A DNA stretch of 38,559 bases from an uncultured Eubacterium sp. GTDB lineage: Bacteria; Bacillota; Clostridia; Oscillospirales; Acutalibacteraceae. Shown one piece after another: positions 8,113 through 16,234 of the stretch. The notes beneath the pieces are model-generated. The model was given only the letters and a program-made list of their open reading frames with translations. It was not told the DNA's origin and did not search any database. The stretch covers positions 1-38,559 of the forward strand of contig CAJOER010000019.1 of assembly GCA_905233805.1 (NCBI GenBank). The letters are read 5' to 3'. Within the stretch, counting starts at the first letter, position 1, and each line of letters starts with the position of its first letter. The translations under genes and the position numbers were made by a program.

Positions 8113-8820
8113 TTGGTGATAAATGTGAAGAATACAGTTGAAAAGGCAATTATAATAATTATGACGGCTGCAATAATTGCGGGGGCGGGAGCGCTCGGTT
8201 ATACCGCTTATGAAACTCTTTTTGAAGGGAAGAGCGAATACGCGCTTTCCCGCTACGGCTCGACGGGCAGCGAGGTTACAAAGGTTCAGAAAAAGCTTAA
8301 GGAGCTCGGCTTTTACAAGGGCGCCGTTGACGGGATTTACGGCACGCAGACAAAAAACGCCGTAACGGCGTTTCAGAAAAGCTGCGGAATTACGGTTGAC
8401 GGAATTGCAGGGCCGCAGACGCTGCTTTACCTCGGGCTCGGCTCGACGAATTCGGGCGGCTCTTTCACAAATGACGAGATTAATCTTCTTGCAAAGGTGA
8501 TTTCCGCCGAGGCAAGGGGCGAAAGCTATGAGGGGCAGGTCGCCGTCGGCGCGGTTGTTCTGAACAGGGTTGCGCACCCGTCTTTCCCCGATACGCTGAG
8601 CGGCGTCGTTTATCAGAAAGGCGCGTTTTCCTGCGTCAACGATTCAAACTGGTATCAGCCGGTCGCCGAAAGCGCGAAGAGAGCCGCAAAGGACGCAATA
8701 AACGGCTGGGACCCGACGGGAGGAGCAATTTATTATTACAACCCCGCGAAAACCTCCAACGCGTGGATGCGCTCAAGAACGGTAATTAAAGTAATAGGCA
8801 ACCATTATTTTTGCATATGA
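8113..8820 (+). CDS. sleB: Spore cortex-lytic enzyme-like cell wall hydrolase (PG-binding + Hydrolase_2/SleB domain)
   Basis: PG_binding_1 repeat (GSTGSEVTKVQKKLKELGFYKGAVDGIYGTQTKNAVTAFQ) followed by SleB domain (LAKVISAEARGESYEGQVAVGAVVLNRVAHPSFPDTLSGVVYQ). Start ambiguous (TTG 8113 or GTG 8125). Confidence 0.9.
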   Translation: MVINVKNTVEKAIIIIMTAAIIAGAGALGYTAYETLFEGKSEYALSRYGSTGSEVTKVQKKLKELGFYKGAVDGIYGTQTKNAVTAFQKSCGITVDGIAGPQTLLYLGLGSTNSGGSFTNDEINLLAKVISAEARGESYEGQVAVGAVVLNRVAHPSFPDTLSGVVYQKGAFSCVNDSNWYQPVAESAKRAAKDAINGWDPTGGAIYYYNPAKTSNAWMRSRTVIKVIGNHYFCI

Positions 8821-8845
8821 AAGGCGCCCCCGGGGCGTTTTTTGT
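8821..8845 (+). terminator. Rho-independent terminator after the sleB-like gene
   Basis: GGCGCCCC-CGGGGCGTTTTTTG hairpin plus T-run. Confidence 0.7.
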
Positions 8846-8874
8846 TTGACAGCAAATGCGCATGTTGATATAAT
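8846..8874 (+). promoter_or_regulatory. Sigma-A promoter for the LRR protein
   Basis: TTGACA (8846-8851), 17-bp spacer, TATAAT (8869-8874). Confidence 0.8.
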
Positions 8875-8899
8875 AAATTTAGATAAAGGAGAGACGCTT

Positions 8900-10831
8900 A
8901 TGAAAAAGCTAATAAGTATATTTCTTTGTATATTGCTGATTTCGGCGGCCGCGCCTGTTAATGTATTTGCAGAGGTTACCGAAACAAGCGGAAGTTATGA
9001 GGATAAAATGACGTGGGAATACGATAAGGACACAAAAACCCTTACCGTAAACTGCGACGGACCGCTTGATTTCCCTTACAGAGACGTTTATGAGTATATG
9101 GAAGGCCCGGTTTTTCTTTACAGGGCTTATCCGTGGAACGAAAACGGTATAAACAGCGAGGCGGAACATATCGTTTTAAAGGGAAACGTTACCGAAATCG
9201 GCAAATATGTGTTTATGAATTTTTATAAGCTGACGGAGCTCAGCGTTCCGGAAACCGTGAAAACAATCGGCGCTCTGGCATTCAGGGGCTGCGGATTTGA
9301 AGAAATAGATATTCCGTCAAACGTAAAAAGAATTGAGGGTTCGGCGTTTTCAAACTGCAACAAACTAAAAACGGTTACGCTTCACGAGGGTCTTGAATAC
9401 ATAGGCGGCCACGCCTTCGATTCGTTAAAGCTTGAACAGATAAACATCCCCGAATCGGTTAAGATGACGGGAATAAGAATTGCAGGTACAAACTTTAACG
9501 ACGGCCTTAAACAAATCATTCAGTCCGAGGGCGGATTCTGTTATATCGATAACTGTATAATCGAATGTCAGAACGGCGTTGAAGACGCTGTTATAAGAGA
9601 GGGCACAAGGTTTGTTCCCGAAAATCTGTATTATACTTTCGGTTCGGACTCGTTTAAAAGTCTTTATGTTCCTTCGTCCGTAAAAATCATCGGAGACAGG
9701 GCGTTTTACGGATGTATACTTGAAAAGGTTACGATAGAAAACGGCGTTGAGAACATAGGCGAAGAGGCGTTTTGCAGCAACGGCAAACTTACGGAGCTTA
9801 ATATCGGGGACAGCGTTAAAACAATCAAAAAAGGCGCGTTTGAGAAAACGGGAATGACTTCGGTTAAACTACCTTCGGGACTTGAAGTAATCGAGGCAAA
9901 CGCGTTCGCCAAATCAAAACTGAAAACCGTAAAGATTCCGGCGAGCGTTAAAAAGATTTACGCTGCAGCATTTGACGGCGCAGACGTTGAGAAGATAACG
10001 GTTGATAAAGATAATCAGTCATATTCTGCCTCGGGTAACGTGCTTTTTAACAAAGCAAAAACCGTTCTTGTTTATTACCCTGCAAAAAGAGCGGGAAAAC
10101 ACTATAAGGTTCCGGCGGGCGTTAAGAACATTTATTCCGATTTCAGCGCGTCCGCGCTTCAGACGGTAACGCTTCCGAAGACCGTCAAAAAACTGACAAG
10201 ATATATAAGCAAAGCGCTTTATTATTTCGGCAGTCAGTCGGAATGGGAAAAGGTTAAAAAGGCAAAGAAAACAAACGGCTATAACGAAAGCACGGAACAG
10301 GGCGCTTACGTCTGCACGGCAAAGCTCAGTAAAAAGAAATACACCTATAACGGCATGGTTCGCAAACCGGGTGTTAAAGTTTATGACCCGGCGGGCAATC
10401 TTTTAACCGAAAAGAAGGATTACAGCGTTACCTACCCCAAGGGCAGAAAAAAGATAAACGAATATACGGTTAAAGTAAAACTGAAAGGCGATTTTAAAGG
10501 AACAATAAATCTTAATTTCAGTATTATTCCAGAGGCTACGGCTTTTGCCGGAATAACAACGGGCGGCGCAAAGTTTACCGCTAAATGGAAAAAGGTTAAA
10601 AAGAATATTTCCGGTTACGAAATTCAGTTTTCAAAAAATCAGAGGTTCCTTTCAAACAGCGAAACAAAGGTTTATACTTTAAAAAAGGACAAAACAAAAA
10701 AGACCTTTAAAAATCTTTATGTGAAAACTCCGTATTATATCAGGGTACGAACTTTTAAAACGGTGAATAAAAAAAGGATTTACTCCGCGTGGAGCAAATC
10801 CGAAAAGGTTGTAATAAGCAGCCCGTATTAA
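8900..10831 (+). CDS. Secreted BspA-like leucine-rich-repeat (LRR_5) protein with C-terminal Ig-like and Fn3-like domains
   Basis: Signal peptide MKKLISIFLCILLISAAAPVNVFAE; repeats such as LTELSVPETVKTIGALAFRGCGFEEIDIPSNVKRIEGSAFSNC; C-terminal Fn3-like GYEIQFSKNQRF...YYIRVRTFK. ORF track start 8846 is upstream of the signal peptide ATG. Confidence 0.9.
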   Translation: MKKLISIFLCILLISAAAPVNVFAEVTETSGSYEDKMTWEYDKDTKTLTVNCDGPLDFPYRDVYEYMEGPVFLYRAYPWNENGINSEAEHIVLKGNVTEIGKYVFMNFYKLTELSVPETVKTIGALAFRGCGFEEIDIPSNVKRIEGSAFSNCNKLKTVTLHEGLEYIGGHAFDSLKLEQINIPESVKMTGIRIAGTNFNDGLKQIIQSEGGFCYIDNCIIECQNGVEDAVIREGTRFVPENLYYTFGSDSFKSLYVPSSVKIIGDRAFYGCILEKVTIENGVENIGEEAFCSNGKLTELNIGDSVKTIKKGAFEKTGMTSVKLPSGLEVIEANAFAKSKLKTVKIPASVKKIYAAAFDGADVEKITVDKDNQSYSASGNVLFNKAKTVLVYYPAKRAGKHYKVPAGVKNIYSDFSASALQTVTLPKTVKKLTRYISKALYYFGSQSEWEKVKKAKKTNGYNESTEQGAYVCTAKLSKKKYTYNGMVRKPGVKVYDPAGNLLTEKKDYSVTYPKGRKKINEYTVKVKLKGDFKGTINLNFSIIPEATAFAGITTGGAKFTAKWKKVKKNISGYEIQFSKNQRFLSNSETKVYTLKKDKTKKTFKNLYVKTPYYIRVRTFKTVNKKRIYSAWSKSEKVVISSPY

Positions 10832-10835
10832 AAAA

Positions 10836-10868
10836 TAAAAAGCCCGTGAAAACGGGCTTTTGTTTTTT
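10836..10868. terminator. Hairpin terminator between convergent genes
   Basis: AAAAAGCCCGT-gaaa-ACGGGCTTTTGTTTTTTT. Confidence 0.85.
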
Positions 10869-10872
10869 TGTT

Positions 10873-12108
10873 TTACCATCCGAGACGGACGATTTTAATT
10901 GTGCAGTAACCGGTTCCGAGTTTGTAGCACGCGGAATGTCCTTCGGGTGTGAAGATATCGATTCTGCCTCTTCTTGAAAGGCCTCTTCCGCCGCGGTCAA
11001 CTACGGTGTAGTTTGTTCCGTCAACGTTAATTACGCTGCCCATGGGAAGCCAGTTGCAGGCAATATAGTACGGGTTCTGCATTCCGTTTGAAATACGTCT
11101 GCCGCTTGAGGTAACGCCTCTGCCGTTGCCGTTACATCTTGCGCACGCGCAGTAGTGAGTATATCTACCGCTGATTACCTGTCCGAGTTTGTAGCCGTTT
11201 TTGGACTTAACGCCGTTGGGAGTAGCGTCAGCGCCGGGAGCCTTTTTCATAGTACCTACTTTAACAACCTTTGTTACGGGCTGCTTTGTAATTTCGGAGC
11301 TCTCTTTATCGCGGCTTTCCTCTTTACCGTCTACATATCTTACGTTATAGGTAATAACCTTTTCGCCTTCAACGCCTTCAACTGCAACCTTTTCGGTTCC
11401 TTTGTAAAGGGTCTTGTCGTTTTCCTTCTTGGTTTCGAAGGGAACTGCTACGGTTTTTGTATCCTTTTTATAAGTTACGCGGTATACTCTGATTTTTGTA
11501 CCTGCGCTGAGTTCGCTGTTGAGCGAGGGCTCGGTGTAGTCATGCTTACCGAGCTTTACGCCTGCCATTGAGAGCGCGTCTTTAACCGTACCCTCTGCAA
11601 GAGCAATCTTCTTTTTCTTTCCGTCAGCCTTAACGGATACGGTAAACGCGGTTTTAATCTGGAGTACCATACCGTCTTTAATGCTGTCGTCATAAGAATA
11701 ATTAATCTTATCCTTTTTACCTATTTCGGCACCTATCTCGTCAAGAGCATCACCGACCGTGGTGCTGTAGACGCTGTAAGTCTGAATGTCGTCGTCATAA
11801 TCAACATTGATAGTGTTCTTTCTGCTGATTGTGATTTTTCCGCCCTCGCCGCCGACAAATTCGGTGAGGTTAAGCTTGTCGCCGGAGTCAACTGTAATAC
11901 CGGCCGATTTGAGGATTTCGATAGGTTCCGTCTCAGTTGTTGTAACTGCACGTTCTTCGCCCGAGTCAACGATGGTAACAGTGTATCTTGCGGTGTTGTC
12001 CGCAAATGCGGTTGAAGTGAACACCGTGATGATAACAGCGAGTGCAATTACGATTGCAAGCACGGCTTTAAATGAACGCTTGCGTGCAATCCTTGATTCG
12101 TTAGTCAT
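10873..12108 (-). CDS. YabE/RpfB-like cell wall protein: two DUF348 domains, G5 domain, C-terminal 3D domain
   Basis: Tandem ubiquitin-like repeats, G5 (EKVAVEGVEGEKVITYNVRYVDGKEESRDKESSEITKQPVTKVVKVG) and 3D domain (GRYTHYCACARCNGNGRGVTSSGRRI...VVDRGGRGLSRRGRIDIF). Confidence 0.92.
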   Translation of the reverse strand: MTNESRIARKRSFKAVLAIVIALAVIITVFTSTAFADNTARYTVTIVDSGEERAVTTTETEPIEILKSAGITVDSGDKLNLTEFVGGEGGKITISRKNTINVDYDDDIQTYSVYSTTVGDALDEIGAEIGKKDKINYSYDDSIKDGMVLQIKTAFTVSVKADGKKKKIALAEGTVKDALSMAGVKLGKHDYTEPSLNSELSAGTKIRVYRVTYKKDTKTVAVPFETKKENDKTLYKGTEKVAVEGVEGEKVITYNVRYVDGKEESRDKESSEITKQPVTKVVKVGTMKKAPGADATPNGVKSKNGYKLGQVISGRYTHYCACARCNGNGRGVTSSGRRISNGMQNPYYIACNWLPMGSVINVDGTNYTVVDRGGRGLSRRGRIDIFTPEGHSACYKLGTGYCTIKIVRLGW

Positions 12109-12184
12109 CTTAATTCTCCTTAATATTTAACAGATATTTTACTATCTTTTATAAACATTATCTGCTTTTCTCAAAGCCGTTGGC

Positions 12185-12212
12185 ATTATAGCACAAGTAT
12201 CCAAGTTGTCAA
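12185..12212 (-). promoter_or_regulatory. Sigma-A promoter for the 3D/G5 gene
   Basis: Minus strand TTGACA (12212-12207), 16-bp spacer, TATAAT (12190-12185); implies a ~70-nt leader. Confidence 0.75.
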
Positions 12213-12562
12213 TTCAAAAAAACATAAGAAACTGTGCAAAACCTACAAATTTAACTTTTTTAATAGGGGAGAGAAGGCCCGATAACACAAAATGTTGTGG
12301 TTTTGCAATTTAGCAATGTAAAGCGTGAAAAAAGATTTTTGTTTAAAATGAAAGAAAACAGTAAAACAGTTGTTAAAAACTTGTAACCTATATGTAACGA
12401 TTTTTAAAAAATACGCAATATATTGGGAAGAATACCCTTTGCTTTGAAAATGAATTCAAGATGTAGAAAAAAGTTTTGCGAAATAATTTTGCCCTTTCGA
12501 AAACGATATACTTTATATATAGATGTATATTATATATATAAAAGAAGTATGTCCGTTTTTGA

Positions 12563-12591
12563 TTGACAAATTGAGGGCGAGCATATATAAT
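12563..12591 (+). promoter_or_regulatory. Sigma-A promoter for tRNA-Arg
   Basis: TTGACA (12563-12568), 17 bp, TATAAT (12586-12591). Confidence 0.85.
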
Positions 12592-12618
12592 TATTGACGG
12601 AAAATGAAAAACATATAC

Positions 12619-12695
12619 GCCCACGTAGCTCAGCAGGATAGAGCGGCCGCCTCCTAAGCGGCAGGCCAGAGGTTCGAATCCCCCCGTGGGTGCCA
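12619..12695 (+). tRNA. tRNA-Arg (anticodon CCT), CCA encoded
   Basis: GCCCACG...CGTGGGT acceptor stem, anticodon stem GCCGC-CTCCTAA-GCGGC, T-loop GGTTCGAATCC, 3' GCCA. Confidence 0.95.
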
Positions 12696-12776
12696 AGACC
12701 GCGTTCCGCCCATTTTGTCGGATTGCGGTTTTTTATTAACGGAGGGATGAGAAACGCCCCCCGTGGGCGCCGGAAA

Positions 12777-12808
12777 CTGCCGTCCGCAAGGACGGGCGTT
12801 TTTTTATA
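12777..12808 (+). terminator. Hairpin terminator downstream of the tRNA region
   Basis: CCGTCC-gcaa-GGACGG then GCGTTTTTTT. Confidence 0.7.
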
Positions 12809-12865
12809 TTGCTTTTGCTGCGGGAATGTTGTACAATATAATCGAAATGTAAAGGAGGGCTTAAT

Positions 12866-14041
12866 ATGAAAAAGAGAGCCGTTTCATTATTCCTTGCGGC
12901 GGTAATGCTGCTTTTGAGCGTCAGCGTAAGCTTCTGCGCGTTTGCCGACGGCAGGGATGTGTTTGAGCATTACTCAAAAAAAGGCAGCCACAAGGTGAGC
13001 AGTTTTGAGTTTACGCTTGCGGAAAACGAATTTACATATAAGGTCTGGTATCCGAAGGATATAGGCAGCATGAGCAAGCGCCCCGTTATACTTTACTGTA
13101 ACGGCACAGGCTCGAATTATACCAAGGAAAACAGAACCTCCGAAATACTGGAAAAGGCGGCGTCTTACGGCTATATCTGCCTTTGTAACACTGACGAAAA
13201 CACGGGCACCGGCGCGAGCATGGACGCGGGTATGACGAAGATAATTGCGCTTAACAGGGACAGCACAAGCGCGCTTTATAAAAAGGTAAATTTAAACAAG
13301 GTAGGGCTTGCGGGGCACTCGCAGGGCGCGACGTGCACGATGAACCTTTCCAATCCCGACAAGTATGAGAATTCAAAGTATTACAAGGCGATTTACGCGG
13401 CTTCGCTTCCGAACAAGGACCTTGCGGAATCGCCGCTGCAGAACTGTCCTTACAACCCGAAAAAGGTTAAGGTTCCCACCTGTCTTGTTGCGGGCACGGG
13501 ATTTACGGACAGTATGGCAATATGTCCGCTTGATTCAAGCCTTATCGTAAACTTCAAGAGCATTAAAAGCGACGTGTATATGGCGAGAATGACCGACGTT
13601 GAACACGCAGGCAGTTTTGAAACGATGCACCCGTATATGCTTGCGTGGTTTGACTATCAGATGAGCGGCAGCACCTATGCGGCAAAGGCGTTTACGGGCA
13701 AATCACCCGAGCTGAAAACGAACCCCGACTGGCAGGATTTCAAGTATAAGCTGACTAAAAAGGACATTACTCTCAAAAGCGCAAGCGGAAAAAAGAAGGC
13801 GTTTAAAGCAAGCTGGACAAAGGTTCCCACCGCAAACGGCTATAAAATAGAGTATTCAAAAAGCAAGGATTTCAAAAAGAAAACCGTTGTAAACGTAAAA
13901 AGCGTAAAGAAGCTCAGCGCCACGGTTAAAAAGGTAAAAGCAGGAAAATACTACGTAAGAGTCAGGGCTTATACCACGGTTGGAAAAAAGGCGAATTATT
14001 CCAAATACAGCAAGGTTAAAACCGTAAAGGTTAAGAAATAA
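12866..14041 (+). CDS. Secreted alpha/beta hydrolase with C-terminal Fn3-like domain
   Basis: Signal peptide; RPVILYCNGTGSNY; GLAGHSQGATCTMNLS nucleophile elbow; C-terminal KAFKASWTKVPTANGYKIEYSKSKDFKKKT...KYYVRVRAYTTV. Confidence 0.88.
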   Translation: MKKRAVSLFLAAVMLLLSVSVSFCAFADGRDVFEHYSKKGSHKVSSFEFTLAENEFTYKVWYPKDIGSMSKRPVILYCNGTGSNYTKENRTSEILEKAASYGYICLCNTDENTGTGASMDAGMTKIIALNRDSTSALYKKVNLNKVGLAGHSQGATCTMNLSNPDKYENSKYYKAIYAASLPNKDLAESPLQNCPYNPKKVKVPTCLVAGTGFTDSMAICPLDSSLIVNFKSIKSDVYMARMTDVEHAGSFETMHPYMLAWFDYQMSGSTYAAKAFTGKSPELKTNPDWQDFKYKLTKKDITLKSASGKKKAFKASWTKVPTANGYKIEYSKSKDFKKKTVVNVKSVKKLSATVKKVKAGKYYVRVRAYTTVGKKANYSKYSKVKTVKVKK

Positions 14042-14083
14042 AAACGCGCACCGGCGGCGCATAATATAGCAAAATAAACAACT

Positions 14084-14110
14084 AACCGACGATATTTTCG
14101 TCGGTTTTTA
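14084..14110 (+). terminator. Rho-independent terminator
   Basis: ACCGACGA-tatt-TTCGTCGGTTTTT. Confidence 0.75.
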
Positions 14111-14214
14111 TGTGTAAAACTGAAAATGATTAAAAAACGGTATCAATTTAAAAATATTGTTGAAATTCAACGGCTTTTTTATTATTATATTTATGTAATT
14201 TAAAATTATGTTCG

Positions 14215-14754
14215 GTGGTGAAACAATTGGACCTTCTCAAAAAGAAAATTCTTAATGAGGGCGAAGTATACGAAGGCAACATCTTAAAGGTAGACTGCTT
14301 TCTTAACCACCAGATTGACTGCGTATTTTTACACGAAGTCGGAAAAGAATTTCATAGGTTGTTCAAGGATGAGGGCGTTAACAAAATCCTGACAATAGAG
14401 GCATCGGGCATTGCTATCGGTGCGTTTGTCGCGCAGGAATTTGAGTGCCCTTTAATTTTTGCAAAAAAAACAAAAACGAAGAATATCGCGGGCGACGTTT
14501 ATACAACGGAGGTTGAAAGCTTCACCCACGGTAAGACCTACGATATCATGGTTTCAAAGAGATTCCTCGGCACGCTGAGAGGGCTTATTCAGCTTGTTAA
14601 AGACAGCGGCGCCGAGCTTGCGGGCTGCGGTACGGTTATTGAAAAGGGCTATCAGCACGGCGGCGACAAGCTGAGAGCAGAGGGAATCAAGGTTGAATCC
14701 CTTGCGATAGTTGAAAGTATGAACCACGAAACCGGCGAAATTATTTTTAGATAG
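14215..14754 (+). CDS. xpt: Xanthine phosphoribosyltransferase-like protein lacking the PRPP-binding signature segment
   Basis: LKVDCFLNHQIDCVFLHEVGKEFHRLF, LTIEASGIAIG, IVESMNHETGEIIF match Xpt; ...DIMVSKRFLGTLRGLIQLVKDSGAELAG lacks the expected VLIIDDFLANG block. GTG start. Confidence 0.85.
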   Translation: MVKQLDLLKKKILNEGEVYEGNILKVDCFLNHQIDCVFLHEVGKEFHRLFKDEGVNKILTIEASGIAIGAFVAQEFECPLIFAKKTKTKNIAGDVYTTEVESFTHGKTYDIMVSKRFLGTLRGLIQLVKDSGAELAGCGTVIEKGYQHGGDKLRAEGIKVESLAIVESMNHETGEIIFR

Positions 14755-14807
14755 GTTATAAAGGCAACACGGCCTTATAATAAAAATTTTTTATGGAGGG
14801 AAACCAA

Positions 14808-16142
14808 ATGAAAGTTTCTAAGAAAATCATTGCTCTGGTTCTCGCAGCAGTTCTTATCGTTGCAGCAGCGCTTGTTGGATGCAGCAAGGGCGGCACGGAA
14901 AACGAAGTTAAGGGCGAAAGCGCTGAAATCATTGCACGTGAAGACATCACTTCAGACGTAGAAGTTCCCGCTGACTTTAAAATCGGTCTCATTTGTCTTC
15001 ATGACGAAAACTCAACTTATGACAAGAACTTCATCGACGGCTTAAAGGCTGCAGCAACCGGTATGGGCTTATCCGACGAGCAGGTTATCGTTGTTACCAA
15101 TATCGGCGAGGATGCATCTTGCTACAACACAGCAGTTGACCTTGCAAAGAACAAGGGCTGTAAAGTTGTATTTGCTGATTCCTTCGGTCATGAATCTCAT
15201 ATGATGAGAGCCGCAAAGGAATTCCCCGACGTTCAGTTCTGTCACGCAACAGGTACAGCAGCTAAGGGCGCAGGCCTCAAGAATTACCACAATGCATTTG
15301 CCGCTATTTACGAGGGCAGATATATTGCCGGCGTAGCTGCAGGTATCAAGCTTAACGACATGATTAAAGAAGGTAAGATTACTGAAGACCAGGCCATCAT
15401 CGGTTATGTTGGCGCGTTCACATATGCTGAAGTTATCTCAGGTTTAACTTCCTTCTATCTCGGCGCAAGAAGCGTTTGCCCGAGCGCAACAATGAAAGTT
15501 CGTTACACAGGTTCTTGGTATGACCAGGCTAAAGAGCAGGAAGCTGCTACAGCTCTTATTGAAAAAGATAAGTGCGCTCTTATTTCTCAGCACGCTGACT
15601 CACTCGGTGCTCCTACCGCTTGCGAACTCGCAGGTGTTCCGAACGTTTCTTACAACGGTTCAACTTATTCTGCAGGCAAGAACACTTTCATCGTTTCTTC
15701 TGCAATCAACTGGGCTCCTTACTTCAAGCTCATCATCGAAAGCACTATTAAGGGCGAAGAGATTCCTGCAAACTGGTGCGGAACTATCGCCACAAACTCT
15801 GTAGTTATCTCCGGTATCAACCAGGATGTTGTTGATGGCGAATCAACAATTGCAGAGCTCAATAAGGTTGTTGACCAGTTCAAGGCTGGCAGCCTCCATG
15901 TATATGATACATCAACATTTACCGTAACTGTTGACAAGGCAAACGGCGTTAACGCTAATGCAGAAGTTGACAAGGACGGCCACCTTGTTAAGTATATGGC
16001 TGACATCGACGGCGACTTCAAGGGCGACACAAACGTTGTTCATGACGGTTACTTCGACGAGTCAGGTAATGACTACAGGTCAGCTCCTTACTTCGATATC
16101 ATCATCGACGGTATCACAAACATCAATACAAACTTCGGTTAA
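14808..16142 (+). CDS. BMP-family (BmpA/NupA-like) nucleoside ABC transporter substrate-binding lipoprotein
   Basis: Lipobox MKVSKKIIALVLAAVLIVAAALVGCSKGG; DFKIGLICLHDENSTYDKNFIDGLKAAATGMG; followed by ABC ATPase and two permeases. Confidence 0.92.
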   Translation: MKVSKKIIALVLAAVLIVAAALVGCSKGGTENEVKGESAEIIAREDITSDVEVPADFKIGLICLHDENSTYDKNFIDGLKAAATGMGLSDEQVIVVTNIGEDASCYNTAVDLAKNKGCKVVFADSFGHESHMMRAAKEFPDVQFCHATGTAAKGAGLKNYHNAFAAIYEGRYIAGVAAGIKLNDMIKEGKITEDQAIIGYVGAFTYAEVISGLTSFYLGARSVCPSATMKVRYTGSWYDQAKEQEAATALIEKDKCALISQHADSLGAPTACELAGVPNVSYNGSTYSAGKNTFIVSSAINWAPYFKLIIESTIKGEEIPANWCGTIATNSVVISGINQDVVDGESTIAELNKVVDQFKAGSLHVYDTSTFTVTVDKANGVNANAEVDKDGHLVKYMADIDGDFKGDTNVVHDGYFDESGNDYRSAPYFDIIIDGITNINTNFG

Positions 16143-16168
16143 TATTGATTTAACTTAGGTTTAAGACT

Positions 16169-16194
16169 CCGTGGCAGTGGAAACACTGTCACGG
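16169..16194 (+). other. Strong intercistronic hairpin with GAAA tetraloop between the BMP lipoprotein and ABC ATPase genes
   Basis: CCGTGGCAGTG-GAAA-CACTGTCACGG, 11-bp stem with one G-U pair; no canonical T-run immediately after. Confidence 0.75.
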
Positions 16195-16234
16195 AAATTT
16201 GATTTTTATTTTGTTCAAAACGCGGAGGTAGAAC

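Noticed and set aside
12109-12260. Possible c-di-AMP (ydaO) riboswitch ahead of the 3D/G5 cell wall gene
   Set aside because: The promoter leaves only ~70 nt of leader and the ydaO consensus is not seen.
12388-12696. 102-aa minus-strand ORF (MAPTGGFEPLACRLGGGRSILLSYVG...)
   Set aside because: It is antisense to the tRNA-Arg gene; this is a familiar spurious translation of tRNA complement.
14041-14215. Possible purine riboswitch upstream of the xpt-like gene
   Set aside because: None of the conserved purine aptamer elements (J1/2 ATAT, GATATGG-type loop, GTTTCTACC) could be found; only a terminator hairpin is visible.
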